The notes beneath the pieces were generated by a model, which was given only the letters and a program-made list of their open reading frames with translations, was not told the origin of the DNA and did no database searches. From Ornithinimicrobium sediminis (GTDB lineage: Bacteria; Actinomycetota; Actinomycetes; Actinomycetales; Dermatophilaceae), in contig NZ_JAJSDQ010000003.1 of the NCBI RefSeq assembly GCF_021272345.1, positions 248,001-312,000 on the forward strand: a stretch of DNA of 64,000 nt, read 5' to 3'. Each line of letters starts with the position of its first letter. The stretch's first letter is position 1. The translations under genes and the position numbers were made by a program. Of this stretch, positions 45,891-54,845 are shown piece after piece.

Positions 45891-47050
45891 GCAGTCTGCG
45901 CAGCAGCATCAGCCGCCGTATGCCGGGCGTGGCCTGGCGCGACGAGGAGCTGGCCCGCCGCCAGTCGCGGGTCGAGCGGCTGCGCACCCGGGTGGACGAG
46001 CTGGAGCAGCAGGCTCAGGAGCTGGAGCACCGCGCCGAGGAGCTGCGCGCCGAGGTGGCGCGTCGGGTCGAGGTGGACGACTACCTCTCCCGGGCCTCCT
46101 TCTACCGGCACATCGCGGGCCTGCGCCGCACGACGGTGGAGCTGCGCAGGATCGACCCCGGCTACCGCCACCCCCTCCGGCACCTGCCGTTCAAGCTGCG
46201 CAACTACCGGCTCGCCGCGAGCCACGGCATCCCGGTGCCCAGCGTGCTGCGGACCTGGTCCACCGTCACCGAGATGGACCTCGACCCTCTGCCGGACGCC
46301 TTCGTGGTCAAGTCCGACGGTGGCGCGGGCAGCCATGGGGTGCTCCCCCTGCGGAGGGTGGCACCGGACCGCTACGAGACGGTGGAGGGCGCGCGGTCGT
46401 TCACCGGTGACCAGGTGCGCGACCACTTCGCCGAGCGCGTCTCGAGGAGGAGCATCAGCGGCCCCTTCTTCGTCGAGGAGCTGCTGACCCAGCCAGGTGG
46501 GGGACCCATCCCGGACGACGTCAAGGTCTACGCCTTCCACGGGGACGTCCAGCAGATCCTGCTGCGCCGCATGGGCCGGCACGGCGACCTGCGGACCCTG
46601 ACCCGGCGCTACGTCACGGGCGACGGCTCCGACCTGGGGGAGATCCTCACCGGGGTGCCGGTGGACCCGCAGATCCCGGTGCCCTCCGGCCTCGAGCAGA
46701 TGGTGGAGACCGCACGACACATCTCGCGCGCGGCGGGTGTGCCCTTCGTCCGGGTCGACCTCTTCGACACGGACCAGGGGCCGGTGCTGGGCGAGGTCAC
46801 CCGGGCGCCCGGGGGCAACCAGCAGTTCGTGCCCCGGCAGGACGAACGGCTCGGACGGGCCTGGGAGCACGCCGCCTACCGGCTCGACCTGGACGTGCTC
46901 GCCGGGCGGCCACCCGGCGTGCTGCACGGCGACCGGCCCGTCCCCAACCCCTACCCGCCCGACCACGTCTCACACTCCGACAGCCCCGGCCCGTGGGCCC
47001 CGGTGGTCGTGTCGTGCGACGCCTGGTGCCACCTTCGACAGGAGGGGTAG
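45887..47050 (+). CDS. TupA-like ATP-grasp ligase with N-terminal coiled coil
   Basis: A GTG overlapping the previous stop gives 387 residues. Residues ~20-65 are a strongly predicted coiled coil (heptads in VERLRTRVDELEQQAQELE). The rest resembles TupA-like ATP-grasp proteins: HLPFKLRNYRLAASHGIPVP, then VVKSDGGAGSHGVLPL as the Gly-rich ATP loop, and a C-terminal metal/ATP site FVRVDLFDTDQGPVLGEVTRAPGG. TupA of Bacillus halodurans is linked to teichuronopeptide synthesis. ATP-grasp enzymes join a carboxylate to an amine or thiol, so it could attach an amino acid to a uronic acid of the polymer. That role is inference. Confidence 0.72.
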   Translation: MSSLRSSISRRMPGVAWRDEELARRQSRVERLRTRVDELEQQAQELEHRAEELRAEVARRVEVDDYLSRASFYRHIAGLRRTTVELRRIDPGYRHPLRHLPFKLRNYRLAASHGIPVPSVLRTWSTVTEMDLDPLPDAFVVKSDGGAGSHGVLPLRRVAPDRYETVEGARSFTGDQVRDHFAERVSRRSISGPFFVEELLTQPGGGPIPDDVKVYAFHGDVQQILLRRMGRHGDLRTLTRRYVTGDGSDLGEILTGVPVDPQIPVPSGLEQMVETARHISRAAGVPFVRVDLFDTDQGPVLGEVTRAPGGNQQFVPRQDERLGRAWEHAAYRLDLDVLAGRPPGVLHGDRPVPNPYPPDHVSHSDSPGPWAPVVVSCDAWCHLRQEG

Positions 47051-47054
47051 CCAC

Positions 47055-48629
47055 TCAGGGCGTGGGGTCGTCGACCTGCAGCGCCGGGGCGGCGTCGAGC
47101 ACCGCGGTGTAGAGCGCCTTCGCGACCCGCTGGGCCTCCGGCAGCCGGTGCATGGTCTCCAGGACCCGTCGGTCGTTGAAGGGCACCATGATCCGGTGGG
47201 AGAGGTCTCCGTCGAGGAACTTGCGATGGCCCCACCGGCCCATCCGGTGCTCCCAGTACATGAGGTCGTGGTGGTCGTAGCCGAGCAGCCGCTCGTCGGT
47301 GAACTGCGCGTACTCCAGGTACGACGCGAAGATCTCCAGGTAGGTCGGGTGCTCGGAGAAGGCCGGACCCAGCCAGAGCGAGGCCGCCTTGGCGGGGGTG
47401 ATCGGCCGGGTGTTCCGCACCCGCATGTGCACGGTGCCGATCTCGCCGCCGTTGGACTGGACCTGCACGATGTCGTGCGGCAGGTCGGCCCACATCGCGT
47501 GGGCTGCTCCCTGCGAGGCGTAGGAGACGGGGTAGGTCATCCGGTGCAGGTCGGCGAAGACGCTGCCCTCGGGCGCCTTGCGCCAGCGCAGCACCCGGTG
47601 GGGCAGGCCCAGGCGGGAGGACAGCAGGTTGGCGACGAAGACGTCCTCCGCGGCCCCGGGTGACCTCACGCCATCGCGCGGGTTGAAGTAGGTGAACGTG
47701 AACGTGCCCGGTGGGGCAGGGTCGGCCAGGTGGGCCAGGGTCACCCGGCTGTCGAGCCCGCCGGTGAGACTCCAGGCGAGCGGACCCAGGTGGGCCATCA
47801 GGGCGATCTGGGCCCGCAGACGCTCCGAGAAGTCGCTGGTCACGCGCGGGAGGTCGCTGTCCTCCACCCGTGGCTCGAAGGGCCAGAACCTCTCGTGCCG
47901 GGCCTGTCCGGGGCGGTCGACGTCGAGGCGCAGCAGGCAGTTGGGCACCACCTGGCGCACCCCGTCGTAGAGCGTGGTCTCACCGGGGAGGTAGACGACC
48001 CCCTGCGGGCGCAGCTCCTTGATCTCGGCCATGAGCTCGGGCGCACGCGTGCTCGGTGAGATGTCCCGGGCGGCGGCGACCAGGGTGTCCGAGGAGGCCA
48101 GGGTCGCGTCGCGCCGCCCGACGGCGTAGTAGACCGGCTGGCTGGCCAGGGTGTCGGGCACGACGGTGAGGCCGCCCAGCCGCGGCTGCCGACCGCGCCC
48201 CGGCGCGGTGGTCCGCGAGGCCGGGTGCAGCAGGAGCACCGTCCAGCGGCCACTGAGGTATGCCGCGCGCCGCACCGCGGCGTCCACGCCGGCGTCCACC
48301 AGGCTGCGCAGCAGCCCGTCGACGACGGACGCGGCGTCGGTGGTGCCGCTGTCGGTGTCGATCGGATGGCCCAGGGCCACGACACGGCCACGGTCGTGCG
48401 CCCGGGAGACGGTGACGACGGTCCGCGGGGCCGTGTGCAGCCAAACCGGGCCCACCTGGGTCACCTGCCAGTGGGCGAGGATCCCCGGCAGCGCAGCAGG
48501 GCCCCCGGTGTGCACCAGGTAGCCGTGCCCGAAGGCGCCGTCGAGCACACCGGCGTCGTGCTCCGACAGGGGTTCGGGGGCGGCGGGGGTCGGCTCGGGC
48601 CTGCGGCGTCCCGGCCGCAGCCTCACCAC
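47055..48629 (-). CDS. Asparagine-synthase-like protein lacking the glutaminase cysteine
   Basis: A 524-residue protein. The C-terminal ~310 residues carry an asparagine-synthase (PP-loop ATPase) domain: WSLTGGLDSRVTLAHLADP matches the ATP-binding SGGLDS loop. The N-terminal ~200 residues look like a degenerate Ntn-hydrolase domain (YLSGRWTVLLLHP, LTVVPDTLASQPVYYAVG), but the protein starts MVRLRPG and has no Cys at position 2 as in true glutamine-dependent AsnB. It would need free ammonia or another amine donor, or act as an amide synthetase as in beta-lactam and lasso peptide pathways. Amidation of uronic acids is a plausible role here. Convergent with the ATP-grasp gene (4-bp gap). Confidence 0.78.
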   Translation of the reverse strand: MVRLRPGRRRPEPTPAAPEPLSEHDAGVLDGAFGHGYLVHTGGPAALPGILAHWQVTQVGPVWLHTAPRTVVTVSRAHDRGRVVALGHPIDTDSGTTDAASVVDGLLRSLVDAGVDAAVRRAAYLSGRWTVLLLHPASRTTAPGRGRQPRLGGLTVVPDTLASQPVYYAVGRRDATLASSDTLVAAARDISPSTRAPELMAEIKELRPQGVVYLPGETTLYDGVRQVVPNCLLRLDVDRPGQARHERFWPFEPRVEDSDLPRVTSDFSERLRAQIALMAHLGPLAWSLTGGLDSRVTLAHLADPAPPGTFTFTYFNPRDGVRSPGAAEDVFVANLLSSRLGLPHRVLRWRKAPEGSVFADLHRMTYPVSYASQGAAHAMWADLPHDIVQVQSNGGEIGTVHMRVRNTRPITPAKAASLWLGPAFSEHPTYLEIFASYLEYAQFTDERLLGYDHHDLMYWEHRMGRWGHRKFLDGDLSHRIMVPFNDRRVLETMHRLPEAQRVAKALYTAVLDAAPALQVDDPTP

Positions 48630-48656
48630 CGCAGGCTCCGGCCGGCCCGCGCGAGC

Positions 48657-50513
48657 TCAGACCGTGACATGGGCGGTCGGGTCGCCGTAGAACACGATCC
48701 GCGAGCTGCGGTTGACCAGGTCCTGGTCGGCGATGCCCCAGGTGTGCCCGGCCGTGCTGACGGCCCGGCGGGAGACGTAGTTGAAGCGGTCCGCGGAGTA
48801 GACCTGTCCTCCCCGTGCCCGGACCTTGTCGAGGAAGGTGGTGTCCACCCGGCGCGGGAGGTCCTCGAAGCCCACCTCGGTGGCCACCGACCGGGGTGCG
48901 AGGATCGTGCCTCCCTGCACCAGGTTGACGTAGCGGTGCTCGGCGTGGGCGAACCGCAGCACCGTCGCGTCGGACGCGGCCAGGTGCACGTAGTGCGCCC
49001 ACTTGCCCACCACCTCGGCCTCGCTGTAGTCGAAGGCGCGCACCAGGTCCGACAGGTAGTGCGGGCTGTAGGTGTTGTCGTCGTCCATCTTGGCCACGTA
49101 GCGCCCGGAGGCGGCGTCGACGCCGAGGTTCATGCAGGCCCCGAGCGTCAGGTCCGCCTGCGCCGGCCGCACCACGACCCGGGCCAGGCCGAGGTCACGG
49201 GCACGGGCCTGCAGGTCGTCCTCGTCCACGGTGAAGCCGTGCGGCACGAGCACCAGCTCCAGGTCCCGGTGGACCTGTCCGGCCAGGGTGGTCAGCACGT
49301 GGTCCACCTGCCCGGGTCGCATCGTCGGCACGACGGCCGAGACCGAGTGGTCGAGCGGCACGACCGGCAGCCCCACGGTGCGCAGCACCTCGTCCACCCG
49401 GTGGGTGTAGAGGTGCTCGTCGAACACGCGGCGGTGGGCCCGCAGCGCCAGCCGCTCCCGGTGCTCGGGCTGGTCCAGCAGCAGCGACAGCGCGCCGCGC
49501 GCCTGGTCGACGTCCTCCACGACGGTCACCGTGTCGCCGAAGAACGGCCCGACCGCCGCAGAGGGGGTCGACAGCACGGCGGTCTGGGCGGCACTGAGCT
49601 CGAACAGACGCCGTGCGCACATGGTGGGCGACCCCGTCACCGAGTTGACGTTGAGGAAGACCGGGTATGCCGTGGCGGCGGTGAGCATCTGCTCGTAGGG
49701 GACGGAGCCCACGACCGAGCGGCGGTAGCGAGCGGGGAACTGGTAGCGCTCGTCCTCGGCCTGCATCCGCGAGAAGATGTGCAGCCCGCGCTCCTGCGCA
49801 GCGGGGAGCAGCACGTCCATCTGGGCCCGGCGCTCGGCGTGCTTGTGGGTGAAGTAGGTGCCCGCGAAGGCCACCTCGCCCAACGGTGCGGCCAGCCGGC
49901 GCACCGGGCTGTGCACCCGCGGCTGGGCGGCGAAGGGCAGCAGACCGACCCGTTCGTGGCCCAGGTCGCGCACGTAGTCCGGGATGCGCTCGGCGTCCAC
50001 GGTGAACACGTGGTCGAACAGGGCGGCGGTCTGCACGAAGACGTCGTAGTTGGGCGGGTCCTCCTTGTTCCAGAACACCGTCGGGACCTGCTGCTCCCGA
50101 CACCAGGCCACCAGGTCGACGAGGTCCTGGGCGGGGCCCTCCGGCTGGGTCATGGCCAGCCGCCAGGCCTTGTCGTTGCCGGCCCACGCCGACTCCACGA
50201 AGAGCAGGTCGGGGCGGGCGGACCCGAGCAGCTCGCGCCACCCCTGGCGGGGCACCGGCACCTGGTGCCACTCGAACCGGAAGGCCAGGGTGGAGAAGGG
50301 GTCGAGGACGACCGCGGCGGTGAGCCCGGGACGGTTCACGGGGCCCTCCGGCACGGGGAACGCGGGCACGTCGACGCTCGCGGCCTGACGCCGGCGGGCG
50401 ATCTCCTTGCGCGCCCGCTTGCGCACCTTGCGGGAGAGAGCGGCCCTGGCCTGCGGGTCGGTCACGGCTGCGCCGAGCTCCTGCCGCAGCCGTGCGGCGC
50501 GCCCGGTGCTCAC
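48657..50513 (-). CDS. Glycosyltransferase with CgeB-like and GT2 domains
   Basis: A GTG at 50513, overlapping the stop of the epimerase gene, gives 618 residues. The N-terminal ~370 residues resemble CgeB/DUF3880-type GT-B proteins: LLFVESAWAGNDKAWRL, VPTVFWNKEDPPNYDVF, EVAFAGTYFTHKHAERRAQM and SPTMCARRLFELSAAQTAVLS. A GT2-type domain follows (SAVVPTMRPGQVDHVLTTLAG, GACMNLGVDAASGRYVAKMDDDN), where the DDD is the metal site. Domain assignment is by motif; sugar specificity is unknown. It is cotranscribed with wecB. Confidence 0.78.
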   Translation of the reverse strand: MSTGRAARLRQELGAAVTDPQARAALSRKVRKRARKEIARRRQAASVDVPAFPVPEGPVNRPGLTAAVVLDPFSTLAFRFEWHQVPVPRQGWRELLGSARPDLLFVESAWAGNDKAWRLAMTQPEGPAQDLVDLVAWCREQQVPTVFWNKEDPPNYDVFVQTAALFDHVFTVDAERIPDYVRDLGHERVGLLPFAAQPRVHSPVRRLAAPLGEVAFAGTYFTHKHAERRAQMDVLLPAAQERGLHIFSRMQAEDERYQFPARYRRSVVGSVPYEQMLTAATAYPVFLNVNSVTGSPTMCARRLFELSAAQTAVLSTPSAAVGPFFGDTVTVVEDVDQARGALSLLLDQPEHRERLALRAHRRVFDEHLYTHRVDEVLRTVGLPVVPLDHSVSAVVPTMRPGQVDHVLTTLAGQVHRDLELVLVPHGFTVDEDDLQARARDLGLARVVVRPAQADLTLGACMNLGVDAASGRYVAKMDDDNTYSPHYLSDLVRAFDYSEAEVVGKWAHYVHLAASDATVLRFAHAEHRYVNLVQGGTILAPRSVATEVGFEDLPRRVDTTFLDKVRARGGQVYSADRFNYVSRRAVSTAGHTWGIADQDLVNRSSRIVFYGDPTAHVTV

Positions 50514-51598
50514 CGTGCACCCGCCAGCCGGCGGACGATGACCTCCGCGATGCGCGGGCCCGCCTGCCCGTCCCACAGCGGGGGGACGGGCCAGTCCTGC
50601 AGCGGGCCTGCGGCGAGCACCTCGCGCACGGCCTCGGCGAGGGTCTCGCGGCGCACGAGCCGGTTGGTCCCGTGCGTGATGGTGACGGGACGCTCGGTGT
50701 TGGGTCGCAGCGTCAGGCACGGGACGCCGAGGATGGTCGTCTCCTCCTGGACGCCGCCGGAGTCGGTGACCACGGCGGCAGACCCCCGCACCAGTCCCAT
50801 GAACTCGAGGTAGCCGTAGGGGTCGACGACCTGCATCTGCGGGTGGTCGAAGAACCCGGCGGCCCGCAGCCGGTCGCGCCCGCGCGGGTGCAGCGGGACG
50901 ACGACCCGGGCCTGGTCGGCGACGGCGTGCATGGCCTGCACGAGCTCCTGCACGTCCTGCGGGCGGTCGACGTTGCCGGGCCGGTGCAGGGTGGCCACCA
51001 GGTAGGTCTGCGGCAGGTCCAGCTCGGCACGCAGCGGGGCGGGGTCGAACCTGTCGCGGTGGGCCAGGAGCGTGTCGATCATCGGGTTGCCGACGAAGTG
51101 GATGCGCTCGGCGTGCACGCCCTCGTTGCCCAGGTGGGCCACGGCGTCGACGCTCGTGGTGAGCAGCACGTCGGCGAGCCGGTCGGTCACCATCCGGTTG
51201 ACCTCCTCGGGCATGGTGAGGTCGAAGGACCGCAGGCCGGCTTCCACGTGCGCGGTGAGGATGCCCAGCTTGGCGGCCACGAGCGAGGCGGCCACCGTGG
51301 AGTTGACGTCGCCGTAGACCACGACCATGGCCGGGCGACGCTCCACGAACAGCGCCTCCAGACCCGTCATGATGGCCGCCGTCTGGGCACCGTGTGCCCC
51401 GGAGCCGACCTCGAGGTTGATGTCGGGCATCGGGATGCCGAGCTGGCGGAAGAAGACGTCGCTCATCCGCTCGTCGTAGTGCTGTCCGGTGTGGACGAGG
51501 AGCTGGGGCACCCCCCGTGCCTCGAGGGCGGCGATGACCGGGGCCGCCTTCGGGAAGTTGGGGCGGGCCCCGGTCACGTGCAGGACGAGCTCAGACAT
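50510..51598 (-). CDS. wecB: UDP-N-acetylglucosamine 2-epimerase (non-hydrolysing)
   Basis: A 362-residue GT-B fold enzyme. It starts MSELVLHVTGARPNFPKAAPVI and has LLVHTGQHYDERMSDVFF, VYGDVNSTVAASLVAAKLG, HVEAGLRSFDLTMPEEVNR, and VVTDSGGVQEETTILGVPCLTLR with the family's conserved His/Glu/Arg residues. It interconverts UDP-GlcNAc and UDP-ManNAc. With the nucleotide-sugar dehydrogenase at 53583 it would supply UDP-ManNAcA, the uronic acid of teichuronic acid in Micrococcus and of enterobacterial common antigen. The ATG at 51598 replaces an upstream in-frame start that lies in the divergent promoter gap. Confidence 0.95.
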   Translation of the reverse strand: MSELVLHVTGARPNFPKAAPVIAALEARGVPQLLVHTGQHYDERMSDVFFRQLGIPMPDINLEVGSGAHGAQTAAIMTGLEALFVERRPAMVVVYGDVNSTVAASLVAAKLGILTAHVEAGLRSFDLTMPEEVNRMVTDRLADVLLTTSVDAVAHLGNEGVHAERIHFVGNPMIDTLLAHRDRFDPAPLRAELDLPQTYLVATLHRPGNVDRPQDVQELVQAMHAVADQARVVVPLHPRGRDRLRAAGFFDHPQMQVVDPYGYLEFMGLVRGSAAVVTDSGGVQEETTILGVPCLTLRPNTERPVTITHGTNRLVRRETLAEAVREVLAAGPLQDWPVPPLWDGQAGPRIAEVIVRRLAGAR

Positions 51599-51765
51599 CA
51601 CAGGTGGGTCCTCGAAGGGTCGACGGCGCGCGCGGGTCAGGCTCAGAATGCCACGTCCGCGCCCTGCCGCGGCGAGCCCCTGCCGCCCCACCACGGTGGT
51701 CGGGGCTGCTGCGGCGTGGCACGATCACGGGGTCGTGAGGATCCCTCGAGGGAAGGGGCGAGCTG

Positions 51766-53517
51766 TTGAGCCAGGTGAGACGCACCCTGCGCAACCTCCC
51801 CCTGAGCACGTCGGTGCTGCTGGGGCACGTGCAGCGCGGCCGCGCGAAGGGACAGTCGGTCGTCCTGCGCCGGCTGCCGACCCGCGCCCGCGACCGGCTC
51901 ACCTCCACCACCGTGCGCTCGCGGCGGCCCGACCTCGCCGCCCTGGCCCTGGCGGCGGGGGGACGCGCCGCGGAGGCGCGCGTGCTGCTGGAGGACGCCC
52001 TGGCACGGGCCGGCGACGGCGAGGAGGGGGCGCGCCGCCGTCACGGGGTCGCCGAGGCCGCGGTCACCCTGCACCAGCTGGACCTCGCCGAGCGAGCCCT
52101 GGGCGCCGTCCCGGCGGAGCTCGGTGACGCCCGGCTGGCCGCGCTCGTGGCGGCGGGGCAGGGGCGCCTCAGCGCCGCCCTGGCGCTGCTCGCCGGTGCC
52201 GGCGACGCCCGCTCCCGCCGGTTGGCCGGCCGGCTTCTCGGCGAGGTCGAGGTGGTGCGGGCCGAGGCGCTCAGGGAGGACCTGAGCGCACCCCGGCCCC
52301 CCCGCCGGGCCTTCGCGGCGCCGGTGCGGGTGCTCCATGTCGTGACCAACGCGCTCCCCGACCGTCAGGCCGGCTACACCATCCGCACCCACGGCATCGT
52401 CACCGCACAGCGTGCCCGCGGCATCGACGCGCGGGTGGTCAGCCGCCTCGGCTTCCCCGTGGACACCGGGGTGGTCGGCGCCCCACCCCTGGTCACGGTC
52501 GACGGCGTCCCCTACCACCGGCTGCTGCCCGGCTCGCGGGTCCCCCCTCCGGGCCGGGCCCGTCAGGACGTAGCGGTCCGTGAGCTGGGCGCTCTCGTCG
52601 AGCGGACCGGCGCCGAGCTGCTGCACGCCCACAGCAAGCACGACAACGCCCAGGTGGCCCTGCGCGTGGCCCGGCCGCTCGGGCTCCCGGTGGTCTACGA
52701 GGCCCGCGGGTTCCTCGAGGAGACCTGGCGCACGGAGGGCGGCTCCGCCGACAGCGACTTCTACCGATGGTCCCGTGAGAGCGAGACCCTGTGCATGGCC
52801 TCCGCCGACGTGGTCGTCACGCTCGCCGAGGCGATGCGCCAGGACATCGTCGGACGCGGCATCGACCCCGACCGGGTCGTCGTGGTGCCCAACGCGGTGC
52901 CCGAGTCGTTCACGGCCCCGCTGCCACCGGCCGGCGCCGCGCGCGAGCGGCTCGGCCTGCCGGCCGAGGCCTTCGTCCTCGGCACGGTCACCACGCTCAA
53001 CGACTACGAGGGCCTCGACACGGTGGTCGAGGCCCTGCGGCTGCTCGACGACCCCCAGTTCCGGCTCCTGGTCGTCGGGGACGGCCCCGCCCGGCCACGG
53101 CTCGAGGCGCTGGCCGCACCGCTGGGTGACCGCGTCCGCTTCACCGGCCGGGTGCCGCACTCCGCCGTCCGCGAGCACCTGGCGGCCCTCGACGTCTTCG
53201 TGGTGCCCCGTCACGAGACACCGGTCACAGCTCTCGTGCCGCCGATCAAGCCCCTGGAGGCGTTGGCGGTCGGCGTGCCCGTGCTGGCCAGCGACCTGCC
53301 CCCGCTGGTCGAGATCGTGCGTCCGGGCAGCTACGGCGAGATCGCCGCGGCCGGTGACGCCGCCTCGTGGGCCGACCAGATCGCCTCGCTGGGATATGCT
53401 CCCGAGCACGTCCGTGCCCTGGGTGGACGCGCCGCCGCGTTCGTCGCCCGGGAGCGGACCTGGACCGCAGCCGTGGACCGCTACGACGCGGCATACGCCA
53501 TCACGGCTCACCGCTGA
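51766..53517 (+). CDS. GT4 family glycosyltransferase
   Basis: A TTG at 51766 follows GGAAGGGG and gives 583 residues. Residues 1-~175 are Arg/Ala/Leu-rich helices. From about 185 (VRVLHVVTNALPDRQAGYTIRTHG) there is a classical GT4 GT-B fold: LHAHSKHDNAQVALRVARPLGLPVVYEARGF, VVVVPNAVPESF, LGTVTTLNDYEGLDTVVEAL, LLVVGDGPARPRLEAL and PPIKPLEALAVGVPVLASDLP. The donor-site EX7E motif is replaced by a PPIKPLE variant as in some polysaccharide GT4 enzymes. It heads the plus-strand run GT4-dehydrogenase-ABC permease-ABC ATPase. Confidence 0.85.
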   Translation: MSQVRRTLRNLPLSTSVLLGHVQRGRAKGQSVVLRRLPTRARDRLTSTTVRSRRPDLAALALAAGGRAAEARVLLEDALARAGDGEEGARRRHGVAEAAVTLHQLDLAERALGAVPAELGDARLAALVAAGQGRLSAALALLAGAGDARSRRLAGRLLGEVEVVRAEALREDLSAPRPPRRAFAAPVRVLHVVTNALPDRQAGYTIRTHGIVTAQRARGIDARVVSRLGFPVDTGVVGAPPLVTVDGVPYHRLLPGSRVPPPGRARQDVAVRELGALVERTGAELLHAHSKHDNAQVALRVARPLGLPVVYEARGFLEETWRTEGGSADSDFYRWSRESETLCMASADVVVTLAEAMRQDIVGRGIDPDRVVVVPNAVPESFTAPLPPAGAARERLGLPAEAFVLGTVTTLNDYEGLDTVVEALRLLDDPQFRLLVVGDGPARPRLEALAAPLGDRVRFTGRVPHSAVREHLAALDVFVVPRHETPVTALVPPIKPLEALAVGVPVLASDLPPLVEIVRPGSYGEIAAAGDAASWADQIASLGYAPEHVRALGGRAAAFVARERTWTAAVDRYDAAYAITAHR

Positions 53518-53582
53518 CAGACTGTGCAAGGCGGGCGCGACAAGGGTCGCCGCCCCGACACCGACGCAAGGAGCCGAACATC

Positions 53583-54845
53583 GTGGCTGTGGACGCCGTC
53601 ATCATCGGGCTGGGCTATGTCGGCCTGCCGTTGGCCGAGGAGGCCACCCGCGCAGGCATGACCGTGCTGGGCTACGACATCAACCAGGGCGTCGTGGACT
53701 CGCTGAACGCGGGTGTCTCGCATGTGGACGACCTGTCGGACGACGACATCGCGCAGATGGTGGCGGGGGGCTTCCGGGCGACCACGGACGAGTCCGAGAT
53801 CGACGGGGCGGCGGTGGCGGTGATCTGTGTGCCGACGCCGTTGTCGGTGGACGGTGGGCCGGACCTGCGGGCGGTGGAGAGCGCGGTCGACACGGTCGCC
53901 CGACATCTGCACCCGGGGATGCTGGTGGTGCTGGAGTCCACGACCTACCCGGGGACGACCGACGAGGTCGTGCGGCCCCGGCTGGAGGCCGGTGGTCTGG
54001 TGGCCGGTCAGGACTTCCACCTGGCGTTCTCCCCGGAGCGGATCGACCCGGGCAACGAGAGGTTCGGTGCCAAGAACACCCCGAAGGTGGTCGGTGGGCA
54101 CACCCCGGCCTGTGGTGAGGCGGCGGCCGGGTTCTACGGGCGGTTCGTGGACAGTGTCGTGCGGGCCAAGGGCACCCGGGAGGCCGAGACGGCCAAGCTG
54201 CTGGAGAACACCTACCGGCACATCAACATCGCGCTGGTCAACGAGATGACCCGGTTCTGCCACGAGCTGGGCATCGACCTGTGGGACGTGATCGCCGCGG
54301 CCAAGACCAAGCCGTTCGGCTTCCAGGCGTTCTACCCAGGGCCGGGTGTCGGGGGGCACTGCATCCCGATCGACCCCAACTACCTCTCGCACAACGTGCG
54401 TGCCCGTCTGGGCTACCCGTTCCGGTTCGTGGAGCTGGCGCAGGAGATCAACTCCGGCATGCCTGCGTATGTGGTGAACCGGGCCCAGGACATCCTGAAC
54501 GAGATCGGCAAGCCGCTGAAGGGCTCGACCGTGCTGCTGCTGGGGGTCACCTACAAGCCGAACATCGCCGACCAGCGTGAGAGCCCGGCGGTGCCGCTGG
54601 CCAAGCAGCTGCTGGCCAAGGGTGCCGTGGTGCGCTACCACGACCCCTACGTCACGCAGTGGGGCGCGCTGGGCGAGGCCGTCGCACGGGTCGAGGACCC
54701 CCTGGCCGGTGTGGCCGGGGCCGACCTGACGATCCTGGTGCAGAACCACCGTGACTACGACGTGGACGCCCTCGCCGGTGCCGGCCAGGCCTTCTTCGAC
54801 ACCCGTGGTGTGGCCACGGAGAGTGAGAAGGTCTCCCGCCTGTGA
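53583..54845 (+). CDS. Nucleotide-sugar dehydrogenase (UDP-ManNAc or UDP-GlcNAc 6-dehydrogenase)
   Basis: The GTG at 53583 follows AAGGAG. The 420-residue product has the NAD-binding VIIGLGYVGLPLAEEATRAG, VLESTTYPGTTDEVV, LAFSPERIDPGN, KLLENTYRHINIALVNEM, the catalytic Cys in GPGVGGHCIPIDPNYL, and LGVTYKPNIADQRESP. The SPERIDPGN and ALVNEM motifs are those of the WbpA/WecC branch that oxidises N-acetylhexosamine nucleotides, not of UDP-glucose dehydrogenase. Next to wecB, UDP-ManNAc is the likely substrate. It overlaps the ABC permease gene (GTGA). Codon use is even more GC3-biased and repetitive than in its neighbours, perhaps reflecting recent spread. Confidence 0.9.
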   Translation: MAVDAVIIGLGYVGLPLAEEATRAGMTVLGYDINQGVVDSLNAGVSHVDDLSDDDIAQMVAGGFRATTDESEIDGAAVAVICVPTPLSVDGGPDLRAVESAVDTVARHLHPGMLVVLESTTYPGTTDEVVRPRLEAGGLVAGQDFHLAFSPERIDPGNERFGAKNTPKVVGGHTPACGEAAAGFYGRFVDSVVRAKGTREAETAKLLENTYRHINIALVNEMTRFCHELGIDLWDVIAAAKTKPFGFQAFYPGPGVGGHCIPIDPNYLSHNVRARLGYPFRFVELAQEINSGMPAYVVNRAQDILNEIGKPLKGSTVLLLGVTYKPNIADQRESPAVPLAKQLLAKGAVVRYHDPYVTQWGALGEAVARVEDPLAGVAGADLTILVQNHRDYDVDALAGAGQAFFDTRGVATESEKVSRL

